Source: Candidatus Borrarchaeum yapensis (GTDB taxonomy: Archaea > Asgardarchaeota > Sifarchaeia > Borrarchaeales > Borrarchaeaceae). Taken from it: a DNA stretch of 50,446 nucleotides. Below the pieces are notes generated by a model. That model saw nothing but the letters and a program-made list of their open reading frames with translations. It did no database searches and had not been told where the DNA came from. The stretch spans positions 1 to 50,446 of the forward strand of contig JAEOSF010000001.1 in NCBI GenBank assembly GCA_016840515.1, in the 5' to 3' direction. The stretch's first letter is position 1. Each line of letters opens with the position of its first letter. This document shows, piece after piece, positions 34,158 through 42,739 of this stretch. The position numbers and the translations under genes were made by a program.

Positions 34158-35855
34158 ATGGCGACCTCTTCGCTCAGTAAAAAAATTAGAACATTGGAGC
34201 ATCGATTGTCGAACCGATGGTGTCGCTTGGGCGCCGAAGGAGTAACACTTACTTTCTTTTTCGTCATTATTCTCGGCCCCACCATTTTTGTATTTTCAGC
34301 TGTGTTTCTTAGTTGGAATGAAGTCGTCACAACAGTTTTCAACGACCCAATAGCTGGCGACATTCGATGGCAGATTATGAGAACAGCATTAATTAGGAGT
34401 TTTCAGATTGCTTCCATTGCGACAGTTATTAATATAATAATTGGATTGCCAATGGCCATCCTTATTGCCCGATATAAGTTTAAAGGAAAAGAAATCTTGG
34501 ATACATTAGTAGATCTGCCAATGGCAGTTCCAACTGCAGCACTTGGCTTTAGCATATTCTTGTTTTGGGGTAGCCGTAGCGGGGTTTCGGTGCTTTTTGG
34601 CTTAGAAACGGGTCTTTTATCCCGTGGCCCGCTTTTGATCATTTTAGCTCATATTGCTTTTACCTACCCATATATCGTCAGATCTCTAAAAGCGGTTATA
34701 TTAGGAATCGATAAAACCTATGAGGATGCAGCAAAAACCTTGGGTGCTTCGGGATTCACCACGTGGCGAACAATAAGTATGCCTTTAATGAAAGAAGGTC
34801 TTATTGCAGGCGCAATTCTTTCATTTACCAGAAGTCTAGGTGAAACAGGTGCCACATTAATTGTAGCAGGGGTATATGAAACAGCACCGATACTCATAGT
34901 TTCCTGGAGAAAGTTATTATTAATTCCAGCAACCGCTTTTCTATCGATGGTGCTTGTAACTATTGCAGTTATTATGTTAGTTTTAGTTAGAATCATGGCA
35001 CGAAAGGTTGGATTTCCAATAGAGAAAGTATGGCCACGCCCTGAACAGTTTTTAAGTGGAATGTGGCAACGAAGGTTTAGAAACTCAGTGACAATAGCAA
35101 TTTTTTTAGTCATTATTCTTCTTCCTAGCCTCTTTACCTTTCAATATGTGGCATTATGGTGGAGTGGCTCCCCCGCAACTGGACGTTTTGAATCAGGCGT
35201 ATTTTATCAAGTGTTTTTGGCGCCTGATTTGAAATGGGCATGGTTGCTCATTTCTCTTGTCACCAGCTTACAAGTTGCAACGCTGGCAACGTTAATAAAT
35301 TTGGGATTTGGGCTACCCATGGCATTTATTTTAGTCCGAAGAAAATGGGGCAAAATTAATGGTATACTTGACGCGATGATTGACATTCCACTTGCAGTTC
35401 CATCTTCTGCAATTGGTTTTTCAGCGTTCCTCTTTTGGAGAGGTATTATTAATCCAGGTTTTTGGCTTATTCTAATGGTTCATATAATCTTTACATATCC
35501 GTATTTCATCCGTCCTGTTATAGCAGTCATAGAAGGGATCGATCCAGGGTACGAAGAAGTCGCAAGAACGCTCGGCGCATCTGATCTGACAACATTTCGA
35601 ACAGTCTCCCTGAGATTGACAGGACGTGGCATTCTTGCAGGTGCAATCATGGTATTCACACGATCGCTTGGAGAAACCGGCGCTACAATCGTAGTAATGG
35701 GTTTATCAAGAACGGTTCCTGTATATATTGTGGATTTAGTGGAATCTTTGGCTCTTCCTGCAGCAGCTTTCGCATCTATTATTTTGATTTGTATCTCTTT
35801 GACGCTTTTGTTGATATTACGCTATATTAGCAGGTCAGCAGAAGAATGGAAATGA
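34158..35855 (+). CDS. ABC importer permease, two fused permease domains
   Basis: 565 residues, a tandem fusion of two CysT/CysW/ModB-like permease domains. Each has about six TM helices and its own EAA coupling motif: DAAKTLGASGFTTWRTISMP (about 195-214) and EVARTLGASDLTTFRTVSLR in the second half. Each is followed by the same FTRSLGETGAT. The halves are clearly homologous, the result of a duplication. A single chain can thus form the whole transmembrane core, and each coupling helix could meet one of the two different ATPases encoded downstream. Confidence 0.92.
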   Translation: MATSSLSKKIRTLEHRLSNRWCRLGAEGVTLTFFFVIILGPTIFVFSAVFLSWNEVVTTVFNDPIAGDIRWQIMRTALIRSFQIASIATVINIIIGLPMAILIARYKFKGKEILDTLVDLPMAVPTAALGFSIFLFWGSRSGVSVLFGLETGLLSRGPLLIILAHIAFTYPYIVRSLKAVILGIDKTYEDAAKTLGASGFTTWRTISMPLMKEGLIAGAILSFTRSLGETGATLIVAGVYETAPILIVSWRKLLLIPATAFLSMVLVTIAVIMLVLVRIMARKVGFPIEKVWPRPEQFLSGMWQRRFRNSVTIAIFLVIILLPSLFTFQYVALWWSGSPATGRFESGVFYQVFLAPDLKWAWLLISLVTSLQVATLATLINLGFGLPMAFILVRRKWGKINGILDAMIDIPLAVPSSAIGFSAFLFWRGIINPGFWLILMVHIIFTYPYFIRPVIAVIEGIDPGYEEVARTLGASDLTTFRTVSLRLTGRGILAGAIMVFTRSLGETGATIVVMGLSRTVPVYIVDLVESLALPAAAFASIILICISLTLLLILRYISRSAEEWK

Positions 35856-35867
35856 ATTTAGAAAATC

Positions 35868-36989
35868 ATGGAAAGCGTAAAAATGCCAGAGGTAAAATTA
35901 AGCAATATCTCAAAACACTATGATACGGTCATCGCTGTCGATTCAGTTAATTTGACAGTTCGTAATGGAGAATACGTTACCTTACTAGGTCCAAGCGGTT
36001 GCGGTAAAACAACGACTTTACGAATCATTGCTGGTCTGACACAACCTACTGAAGGTGAAGTCATTATAGATGGAAAAGACGTAACATTTGCTCCAGCCGG
36101 TAACCGCGATATTGGCTTCGTTTTCCAGCATTTTGAGATTTTTCCATTTTGGGACGTGTGGGATAATGTAGGTTATGGTCCTAAATTGAGAGGATTAGAT
36201 GAAATTGAAATTGAGAAACGTGTTTGGGAGGCTTTAGATACTACAAAACTGGCAGATAAGGTTGAAAATTTCCCTGATGAACTGAACACGCCTGAATTAC
36301 AACGTGTTGGGGTCGCTAGAGCTTTGGCTACTGGCGCTAAACTTATGTTATTTGATGAAGCTCTAGGGGCTCTAGATCCGAAAGTGAAAGCCATTTTCCA
36401 GCACGAACTGCGCAAGATTGTAAAAAAGAACAAATTAACAGCAATTCATGTAACACATGATCAGTTAGAAGCTATGGCCATTGCTGATAGAATAATTGTT
36501 ATGAGAAAAGGAAGAATCGTTCAGATAGGCGAACCTACAGAACTTTACTATGCTCCAAATGACATTTTCGTAGCAAATTTCCTTGGCGAATCAAATTTTA
36601 TTGAAGGTGTAGTTTCAAATGTTACCGAAACAGGATCAGAAATACGATTACGTGATGGATCCATACTTAGAACCGATGAAAAGGCAATAAAACGGGGTAG
36701 GCGTGTCGTTATAAGCATTCGTCACGAATTACTGAAAATACATTCTATTGAAAGACTTGGCGCTCTCAATTTCATCCCGGGAAAGATAATTGGGTATAGA
36801 TTTCTAGGAGATAGGCACTCATATGAAGTAAAACTGGATGCAGGAGAAACAATAGGGGTAAAGGAATTTGCTCATGCCCCACCGTCCTTTAACATTGAAG
36901 ATATTGTAACGGTTCGAATGGATACTTCATTGGCTGTTGTTTTCCGATATCCAAGCGATGGGCTTGCACCTCATTTATCTTTAGAATAG
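35868..36989 (+). CDS. ABC importer ATPase 1 with degenerate signature motif
   Basis: 373 residues, MalK/CysA-like, with a C-terminal TOBE-type regulatory region (about 240-373). Walker A GPSGCGKTT (41-49), Q-loop Gln87 (FVFQHF), Walker B LMLFDEALGALD (Glu164) and H-loop His197 (VTHDQ) are intact. The signature is not LSGGQ but LNTPE (139-143, in DELNTPELQRVGVARAL), with no length change. ABC signature loss abolishes the contribution to the partner's ATP site. The gene follows the permease by 12 bases and precedes ATPase 2 by 24. A start at the next ATG (MPEVKLS) is possible. Confidence 0.92.
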   Translation: MESVKMPEVKLSNISKHYDTVIAVDSVNLTVRNGEYVTLLGPSGCGKTTTLRIIAGLTQPTEGEVIIDGKDVTFAPAGNRDIGFVFQHFEIFPFWDVWDNVGYGPKLRGLDEIEIEKRVWEALDTTKLADKVENFPDELNTPELQRVGVARALATGAKLMLFDEALGALDPKVKAIFQHELRKIVKKNKLTAIHVTHDQLEAMAIADRIIVMRKGRIVQIGEPTELYYAPNDIFVANFLGESNFIEGVVSNVTETGSEIRLRDGSILRTDEKAIKRGRRVVISIRHELLKIHSIERLGALNFIPGKIIGYRFLGDRHSYEVKLDAGETIGVKEFAHAPPSFNIEDIVTVRMDTSLAVVFRYPSDGLAPHLSLE

Positions 36990-37013
36990 TCAAATGTAGA
37001 GGTTGAATTACGA

Positions 37014-38123
37014 ATGTCACCTAAAGTTGAACTAATGCATGTTACTAAAAAATATGAGAACCTTGTTGCATTAAATGATCTTAATTTAACAATCAACAAC
37101 GGCGAATACCTTATATTGCTGGGACCCACCGGTAGTGGTAAAACCACTACACTTCTCATAATTGCTGGTTTAGTCCAGCCCGAAAAGGGAAGCGAGATTT
37201 ATATCGATAATTTAAATGTAAATAATATACCTACAGAAAACCGTAACATAGGTTTTGTTTTTGCGCAATATGCATTATTTCCTCATCTAGATGTCATCGA
37301 TAATTTGATATATTCCCCTAGAGTTAAAGGAGAGAGTTTAGATGAATCTAGAAAAAGTGCCCGAGAAATGTTAGAACTTATGGTACTTACTGGAAGAGGA
37401 GGTGCCCTTCCAAAAGTACTAAGCGGTGGAATGAAACAAAGAGTGGCATTAGCACGTACGTTGATGAGTGGGGCACAGTTACTACTTTTGGATGAACCGC
37501 TTGGCGCATTGGATGCAAGAATAAGAATGGCATTACGCAATGAACTCCGAAAGATTGTAAAAGATTTGAAGATAACGGCAATCCACGCGACTAATGATAT
37601 TATTGAAGCCTTTTTAATAGCAGATAGAATTGCTATCTTAAGAGAAGGAACTCTTATCCAAATTGGTACGCCAGCTGAAGTATATGAGAATCCAAAAAGT
37701 ATTTTTGTTGCAAATTTTCTCAGTGCTACTAATTTTTTTGCAGGTAACATTAAAAAAATAGAGAAGAATTCGGCACTAATGGAACTTGATAATGGCTTAA
37801 AAGCAGAAACTAACAAGACATCCAAAGCTGAAAATTCCCGAATTGTTCTTGGCGTAAGAGCTGAAGATATTCAAATTAAGCCTAAGATAAAAATAAATAA
37901 GCCAAATTATTTTCAAGGAAAAGTTGAAAGCTCGAAATTCATTAGCGGCACAAACAGATACGAAGTCTACCTTGAAAATAAAGAGAGGGTAATAGTTAGA
38001 GAAAAAGCAACACGCGAATGGTTCGAAGAAGGTGAACAAGTAACTATATATTTTCATCCAAGAGAAACTCTAATTTTTGATTATCCAGAAGACGGGCTGG
38101 AGAAGGCTTTAGAACTGGAATAG
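37014..38123 (+). CDS. ABC importer ATPase 2 with degenerate Q-loop and H-loop
   Basis: 369 residues. Walker A GPTGSGKTT (37-45), a canonical signature LSGGM (136-140) and Walker B LLLLDEPLGALD (Glu161) are intact. The Q-loop position is Ala84 (FVFAQYALFP; Gln one step late), and the H-loop His is Asn194 (HATNDIIEA where THD is usual). These are the residues that sense and hydrolyse ATP in its own Walker site. Together with ATPase 1's lost signature, they fall in the same composite site of a heterodimer. A C-terminal TOBE-like domain follows from about residue 235. It is the last gene of the operon. Confidence 0.92.
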   Translation: MSPKVELMHVTKKYENLVALNDLNLTINNGEYLILLGPTGSGKTTTLLIIAGLVQPEKGSEIYIDNLNVNNIPTENRNIGFVFAQYALFPHLDVIDNLIYSPRVKGESLDESRKSAREMLELMVLTGRGGALPKVLSGGMKQRVALARTLMSGAQLLLLDEPLGALDARIRMALRNELRKIVKDLKITAIHATNDIIEAFLIADRIAILREGTLIQIGTPAEVYENPKSIFVANFLSATNFFAGNIKKIEKNSALMELDNGLKAETNKTSKAENSRIVLGVRAEDIQIKPKIKINKPNYFQGKVESSKFISGTNRYEVYLENKERVIVREKATREWFEEGEQVTIYFHPRETLIFDYPEDGLEKALELE

Positions 38124-38176
38124 ACATTTTTAATTAAAAATGATTTTTTGTTCTAATAGATTACAGCAGCTAAGCA

Positions 38177-38368
38177 AGAAAGCACCACCGCTTCAGCGTG
38201 GTGATGAAGTGCGTTGGGTTTAGATAGTTTGTTAATAGTAGAATCTATGAGTACCTACAGGGCGTAAGGAATGTAAGTCAGTGGAGATAAGACCTCCGTA
38301 ACCCGTCAAGGGGATCGAGTCTGTCGGAGAAGCAGGAAGCCTCGATGCTTTAGCACGAGGTAGCTCAC
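38177..38368 (+). mobile_element. Non-autonomous IS200/IS605-like element B with guide-RNA-like 3' half
   Basis: About 190 bases. Left end: AAGAAAG, hairpin CACCACCGCTTCAGCGTGGTG (38183-38203), then ATGAAG. Right end: CTCCG (38293-38297) pairing with CGGAG across a loop that contains CCCGTCAAGGGG, then AAGCAGGAAG, hairpin CCTCGATGC-TTTA-GCACGAGG (38340-38360) and TAGCTCAC (38361-38368). This arrangement closely resembles the 3' end of TnpB-associated guide (omega/re) RNAs. No protein frame is present. It lies between the ABC operon and the end of the DUF47 gene. Confidence 0.7.
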
Positions 38369-38381
38369 TTACGGGAAGGCA

Positions 38382-39047
38382 TTACCTCACTCTTTCTCGC
38401 AAAGCCATCAATTTTACAATGTCGGCAGTATCTTCGCATGCATCAGCAGTGTTTTCAATACGTTCTATAAATTCGAGAATTACTATTGCCTCAAACGGAT
38501 TCGTTGTGAGGTTTGCCTTTATTAAGAAGTTTTTAACTTCTGAATTCAGGAGATCTACTCGATGCTCACGTTCCTCAATTAGATTTGTGAGTCTTATAAC
38601 TTCAGGTGTACTAATTCCGAGTTTTTCAATACACTCCTTCAGCATATCACTACATTCTAATGAAAGTGACATCATCTTTAAGACCAAGTTTTTAAGTTCC
38701 TCTGGGAAGTTTTCAACATTGAGTAAAGACATTCTTCTCACCGATGCATTTGCATTGTTTGCTACATCGTCCATTCTCTTGACAATGTGCATCAAATCTT
38801 CCCTTGCATTTGGATCAATCTCTCCAGTCGTCAAAATTGAGAAAATTTCTCTTCTTAGAAAATCCGCTTCTTTTTCGATTTGTTCAGTTCTTATTTGAGT
38901 TCTTTCAGGCGATTTTCCTTTCAATTTTTTTTCAATAAATGCTTGTGTTTCGCGAACTACTTGATTAACTTTTAAGGCATGTTCTCTAGTTTTTCGAATT
39001 ACTTCAGATTCACGTCTCGATTTAAACCATTCAAGAAGCCCACTCAT
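38382..39047 (-). CDS. DUF47/PhoU-like phosphate transport regulator
   Basis: 221 residues, all-helical. It starts MSGLLEWFKSRRESEVIRKT and has QIEKEADFLRREIFSILTTG, DLMHIVKRMDDVANNANASV and ERIENTADACEDTADIVKLM. The E-x-x-x-D and D-x-x-x-E/N repeats are the metal-binding motifs of the PhoU/DUF47 (PF01865) family. In other genomes the gene often sits beside a Pit phosphate transporter; none is visible here. The stop lies 14 bases from the right end of element B, so the insertion came to the very end of the gene without an obvious change in the frame. Confidence 0.88.
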   Translation of the reverse strand: MSGLLEWFKSRRESEVIRKTREHALKVNQVVRETQAFIEKKLKGKSPERTQIRTEQIEKEADFLRREIFSILTTGEIDPNAREDLMHIVKRMDDVANNANASVRRMSLLNVENFPEELKNLVLKMMSLSLECSDMLKECIEKLGISTPEVIRLTNLIEEREHRVDLLNSEVKNFLIKANLTTNPFEAIVILEFIERIENTADACEDTADIVKLMALRERVR

Positions 39048-39205
39048 AAATTCTCACGTCCGTTTCTCATCACAAAAAATAAACTTTAAGAAATCTATAG
39101 TTAGGTTTTTGAAACTTATAGTTTTTGGTTTTTGAGTTTCTACAGAAATTTTAAGTGGAATTGACAATTACATTTCTTTGTATCTAAACTAGTGATAAAT
39201 TTATC

Positions 39206-40207
39206 GTGATGATAATGACAATGAATTTCAACAAATTCTTATCCGACTTGAAAGAATTTCCAGCAATAACATCGAAAAAAAATACCGAACCGATCCTTAA
39301 AGAATTGGAAATTAAGGGATTCAAATCACCTCATGTTATTTTATTCAAAGGTGAAGATTGTGCAAGCATTGAATTTGATACTAAATCAGATTATGAGATA
39401 GTGTTCCATGCAGATAGCATAACTGAAAAATTCATTGAAGTTAATCCATATATGGCTGGTTATTCACTTGTTATGGTAAATATAAACGATATTTATGCAA
39501 CAGCCGGTACGCCATTAGCAATGGTTTTAATATTAGCCTATGAGAACAATCAAAAGAAGATTGGCGATGAACTGGTTAGGGGGATCATTGATGGATCTAA
39601 TAAATTTAGAGTACCCATTGTAGGTGGGCATACTCACCCAAATGACACCAGAAATATTGCTAGTGCTGGAATAATTGGCAAGGTTCGAAGAGAACACAGG
39701 ATTTCGAGTAGTGGAGCCAGAGCAGGGGATATTATACTCACAGCTATAGATATAAAGGGACATGTAGGGCAAAAATACACATTTGGTTGGGATTGTACCT
39801 CAATGAAATCATCGGAAGAGGTACTTCGACAGAGGCAAGCTATTTGTGAAATCGGAAAAACTGGATTTGCAACGGCTTGCAAGGATATAAGTAACGCTGG
39901 GATTCTAGGAACACTTGGCATGCTTTTCGAGGCAAGCAAAGTTGGTGCTGTTATCGACCTAAACCAAATTAAAAAAAATAAGCCTAAACAGGTTCCGCTT
40001 GATTACTGGACAAAAATCTTTATTTCTACGGGATTTATCCTTACCATCAAACCAAGTCGTGTCACAGAGTCGATTGAACTTCTTGAATTATATGATTTGT
40101 CAACGTCCATTGTTGGAGAAATAGATGACACAAAAAAGTATAAAATAACTTACAATTCTGAGACAGCTGTTTTCTTTGATTTCAATAAGGAAAGTATCTT
40201 GGGATGA
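39206..40207 (+). CDS. PurM/AIR-synthase-like protein (selenophosphate-synthetase-related, COG2144)
   Basis: 333 residues. It has the two-domain ATP-dependent fold shared by PurM, ThiL and SelD. The N-terminal part has KGEDCASIEF and FHADSITEKFIEVNPYMAGY (metal/ATP Asp), with LVMVNINDIYATAGTPLAMV. The C-terminal part contains IVGGHTHPNDTRNIASAGII and FATACKDISNAGILGTLGML. It lacks the catalytic Cys/Sec-Gly-rich N-terminus of SelD. Homologues called methanogenesis marker 2 or COG2144 have no proven reaction. Several start codons are close together (39206, 39221). Confidence 0.85.
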   Translation: MMIMTMNFNKFLSDLKEFPAITSKKNTEPILKELEIKGFKSPHVILFKGEDCASIEFDTKSDYEIVFHADSITEKFIEVNPYMAGYSLVMVNINDIYATAGTPLAMVLILAYENNQKKIGDELVRGIIDGSNKFRVPIVGGHTHPNDTRNIASAGIIGKVRREHRISSSGARAGDIILTAIDIKGHVGQKYTFGWDCTSMKSSEEVLRQRQAICEIGKTGFATACKDISNAGILGTLGMLFEASKVGAVIDLNQIKKNKPKQVPLDYWTKIFISTGFILTIKPSRVTESIELLELYDLSTSIVGEIDDTKKYKITYNSETAVFFDFNKESILG

Positions 40208-40288
40208 GTAACGCACCCCATCAAATAGGATGCATTCTATAAAAGTGAATACAAAATTAAGAGATGCCATTAGTACTTAAGTCTTTTA

Positions 40289-41266
40289 TTACTCATCGTC
40301 CAGAAGCAAAGCATCGATATCTTCTTCATCTAAGTCTTCTAATTCATCTAGTTCTGCTTCGATTTTGTCTAATTCTTCATCTGTTATCTCTTCGATTTCC
40401 TCGTCCTCAATTTCCTCACTTTCTCTTTTAAGATGCTTTTGTGCGTTTTTTACCCAGTTCCTCAACGAGTTAGTTGAAACATCTGCTGTTTCTGGTATCA
40501 TATCTACTTCAAGCGCTGCCAGTTCCTCAATCGACGTAACTCCCAGCTCAACAATTTTTTCTGCTGTTTTCTTTCCTATTCCGCGAACTTGCATAAGTTC
40601 TTTATATATCTCTTCCTTCTCAGTAACTATAACCTCATCTTCTGATATTTCCTCTACTTCTTTTTCCTCTTCTGATCCAATTTCTTCCAATTCTGCCTCT
40701 AAATCCGTTAATTCGGTTGCCTCAAGTTCTTCAATTTCGTCCTCCAATTCTTCTAGTTCTTCTAATTCCTCTAATTCCTCTAGTTCTTCTAGTTCTTCTT
40801 CTTTAATATCTTCTCCAAGATGTTTCTTCGCATTCCGAACCCACTTTTTTATTGTCGTAATTGGGAGATCTGTATCTAGTTTCTCTACTTCAAGAGCCGC
40901 TAATTCTTCTACAGATGCAATTCCCATTTCAACTAATGTCTCGGCACTTGATAAACCAATTCCTCTTATCTTCGTAAACTCTTGGTATTCTTCTTTAATG
41001 ACTTCTTTTTCTAATTCCGTCCGGACTGGACTCGCTCTTTCTTCCTCAAGAAGTTCTTTTAAAACAGAGATATTAAAATCATGCATTGACTTGCGTTTAG
41101 TATCTATAGGTATACTAAATCTGCGTGCTTCTACGACAGTACTTCCTGCTTCTTTCAACTCTAAGCGGCTAAAACCTCTTCCTTTACGTCTCATTCTGTT
41201 TCTTACTGGCTTTCCAACCCCTAAATCTACTTTGAATACTTTAGCGCCTTCTTGTTCGTTGCTCAT
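40289..41266 (-). CDS. Ribosomal protein eL13 domain fused to an acidic tail with two helix-hairpin-helix domains
   Basis: 325 residues from ATG 41266 (ATG 41290 adds eight). About residues 15-75 are eL13: RNRMRRKGRGFSRLELKEAG, then VVEARRFSIPIDTKRKS and NISVLKELL, as in eukaryotic and TACK/Asgard eL13. After residue 95 come two homologous HhH domains (KIRGIGLSSAETLVEMGIAS at about 100-150, VRGIGKKTAEKIVELGVTSI at about 227-280), each ending KKWVRNAKKHL or RNWVKNAQKHL. They are separated and followed by runs of Glu-Glu-Leu and acidic residues. The basic part would bind rRNA in the large subunit; the tail (net strongly negative) has unknown role. Normal eL13 proteins in archaea are far shorter. 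Confidence 0.85.
   Translation of the reverse strand: MSNEQEGAKVFKVDLGVGKPVRNRMRRKGRGFSRLELKEAGSTVVEARRFSIPIDTKRKSMHDFNISVLKELLEEERASPVRTELEKEVIKEEYQEFTKIRGIGLSSAETLVEMGIASVEELAALEVEKLDTDLPITTIKKWVRNAKKHLGEDIKEEELEELEELEELEELEELEDEIEELEATELTDLEAELEEIGSEEEKEVEEISEDEVIVTEKEEIYKELMQVRGIGKKTAEKIVELGVTSIEELAALEVDMIPETADVSTNSLRNWVKNAQKHLKRESEEIEDEEIEEITDEELDKIEAELDELEDLDEEDIDALLLDDE
40743..40802 (-). repeat. 9-nt tandem repeat coding for Glu-Glu-Leu units
   Basis: About seven copies of a 9-base unit (TTCTTCTAG and variants on the + strand) encode the EEL run between the HhH domains. It is likely to vary in copy number between strains. Confidence 0.85.
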
Positions 41267-41373
41267 CTTCTTCAACCATCTTTTCATCATTCAAATATTT
41301 TAAACATGAAAATCAATTAAGCGTAGTGAAATGTAATTTCTTTTTTGTTTTTAAAGCTTCTCACACATCCCTA

Positions 41374-41763
41374 TTAAAAGCTTGGCAACGCTCCAGCAAG
41401 AAGTGCACCCGCAAGCGTTAGCTTCGCATTAATCCCTTTTTCATTTGCATCTCCAGCTGTAAGCAAGTCCATATCTCGCAACGTTCTTAGGTTCCACTTC
41501 ACCGTGGAATGCGCAAGGTTCAACTCCGATGATAAATATTCAGCCAAGGATGTTAGAGTCATCTGCCGAGAAGAAAGCAAAGTTCTTGCTTTCTTTAATA
41601 GCAACTTCTGCTTCGAAGATAATCGAACTTGTGCCAATCGGACAAACGATTTCATCAAGATGGAGAGCATGTTTTTATAGTCGAGATCATTTAATAAATT
41701 CAAATCTAGAGTTTCTAATTCAAAAAACAATTCATTAGTGGATTTCGCGATTCCTCCAGTCAA
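41374..41763 (-). CDS. Winged helix-turn-helix transcription regulator
   Basis: 129 residues. The C-terminal half is a winged helix (SSRQMTLTSLAEYLSSELNL, HSTVKWNLRTLRDMDLLTAG) that ends with a hydrophobic LTLAGALLAGALPSF. The N-terminal half is helical and could dimerise. It resembles archaeal ArsR/MarR-like regulators. The start (TTG 41763) is uncertain. It is divergent from the nuclease gene (215-base gap), so it might control that operon. Confidence 0.75.
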   Translation of the reverse strand: MTGGIAKSTNELFFELETLDLNLLNDLDYKNMLSILMKSFVRLAQVRLSSKQKLLLKKARTLLSSRQMTLTSLAEYLSSELNLAHSTVKWNLRTLRDMDLLTAGDANEKGINAKLTLAGALLAGALPSF

Positions 41764-41978
41764 TTCTTTGTGACTGTTTCACCTCATTCACGTCTCCAGA
41801 ATTTTCAATTTATCTCATCATTGATTGTAGTAGTTTTTAAGTGTTTTGTTGATCATTTTAAGTCAAAATTTATCAATTTTAGTTACTTAAAGATATTGTC
41901 TCATGATATAAATGCTAAAAAACGAATCTAAGTATTTGAAAGCAAATAAATTCCTTTTTGACATTTGGTGTGAAACTT

Positions 41979-42674
41979 ATGGCGAATAATGCTACACAAG
42001 TAGTTCTATCATCATTACTCAAGTACAAAAATGAATCAATTAGTATGGAATTGCTTGCTGGTTTGACAGGAATTAATGATCTGGATTTCATAAATTATAT
42101 AGTAGATGATCTTGTTACAGATGACATTATAACAAAAGATGACCACAATCAGGTCAGTTTAACACCTAAATCTAGATTGAAATTAGCTTTTTTACTAATT
42201 AAAACTGGTCTTGATATCGAATATGTTGCTTCGTATCTCGATTGGAAAGAATTCGAAGCATTTACTAGGGATATCCTACTTTGTCATGAATTTAAAGTAT
42301 ATTCAAGAGTTAGATTCAAGAGTTCAAAGAAAAAGCGTTACGAACTCGACTTATTGGCTATACGTAACCCAGTTACCTTATGCATTGATTGTAAACACTG
42401 GAGCCCTAGGGCTGGAAAGAAACATGCATTAAAGAAGGCTGTTGAAAAGCAGGTAGAAAGAACAATAGCCTTTTCAAAAGATGTAGATCTTTCGAAGTTC
42501 TATATTGAAAGGAATTATGATCTTTTTCTAATGCCTCTCTTAATCAGTTGGTTAGCAGAAGATATTAAAACCTATCAAAATGTTCCGATCGTCCCCGTAT
42601 TTCAATTATCATTTTTTCTCAATCAAATCGATGTTTACAGAGATGAGTTTAAGATTATATCCTTTAACAAATGA
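41979..42674 (+). CDS. PD-(D/E)XK nuclease-like protein with N-terminal winged helix
   Basis: 231 residues. ATG 41979 has GGTG eight bases upstream. Residues 1-75 are a winged helix (QVVLSSLLKYKNESISMELL, LTGINDLDFINYIVDDL). From about 85 an Mrr/Holliday-junction-resolvase-like nuclease core follows: DWKEFEAFTRDILLCHEFKV (helix with acidic residue), KRYELDLLAI (the PD-like Asp) and LCIDCKHWSP (D-x-K). This Asp...DxK layout fits a metal-dependent DNA nuclease. It may be a restriction-type or DNA-repair enzyme. It heads a run of three same-strand genes, two of unknown type. Confidence 0.78.
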   Translation: MANNATQVVLSSLLKYKNESISMELLAGLTGINDLDFINYIVDDLVTDDIITKDDHNQVSLTPKSRLKLAFLLIKTGLDIEYVASYLDWKEFEAFTRDILLCHEFKVYSRVRFKSSKKKRYELDLLAIRNPVTLCIDCKHWSPRAGKKHALKKAVEKQVERTIAFSKDVDLSKFYIERNYDLFLMPLLISWLAEDIKTYQNVPIVPVFQLSFFLNQIDVYRDEFKIISFNK

Positions 42675-42739
42675 TATTAGTTCAATTAGCTGTACACATA
42701 TGAAACTTTATCCATATGGAAAATATTTGAGGATTGAAT

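Noticed and set aside
38141..38381. Riboswitch or tRNA in the region after the ABC operon
   Set aside because: No cloverleaf can be drawn; the sequence fits an IS605-type right end and guide-RNA form much better.
40365..41303. 312-codon serine-rich frame opposite the eL13 gene
   Set aside because: A long antisense frame of Glu/Leu-rich codons reads as Ser-rich sequence; the eL13 and HhH domains on the minus strand are clear.
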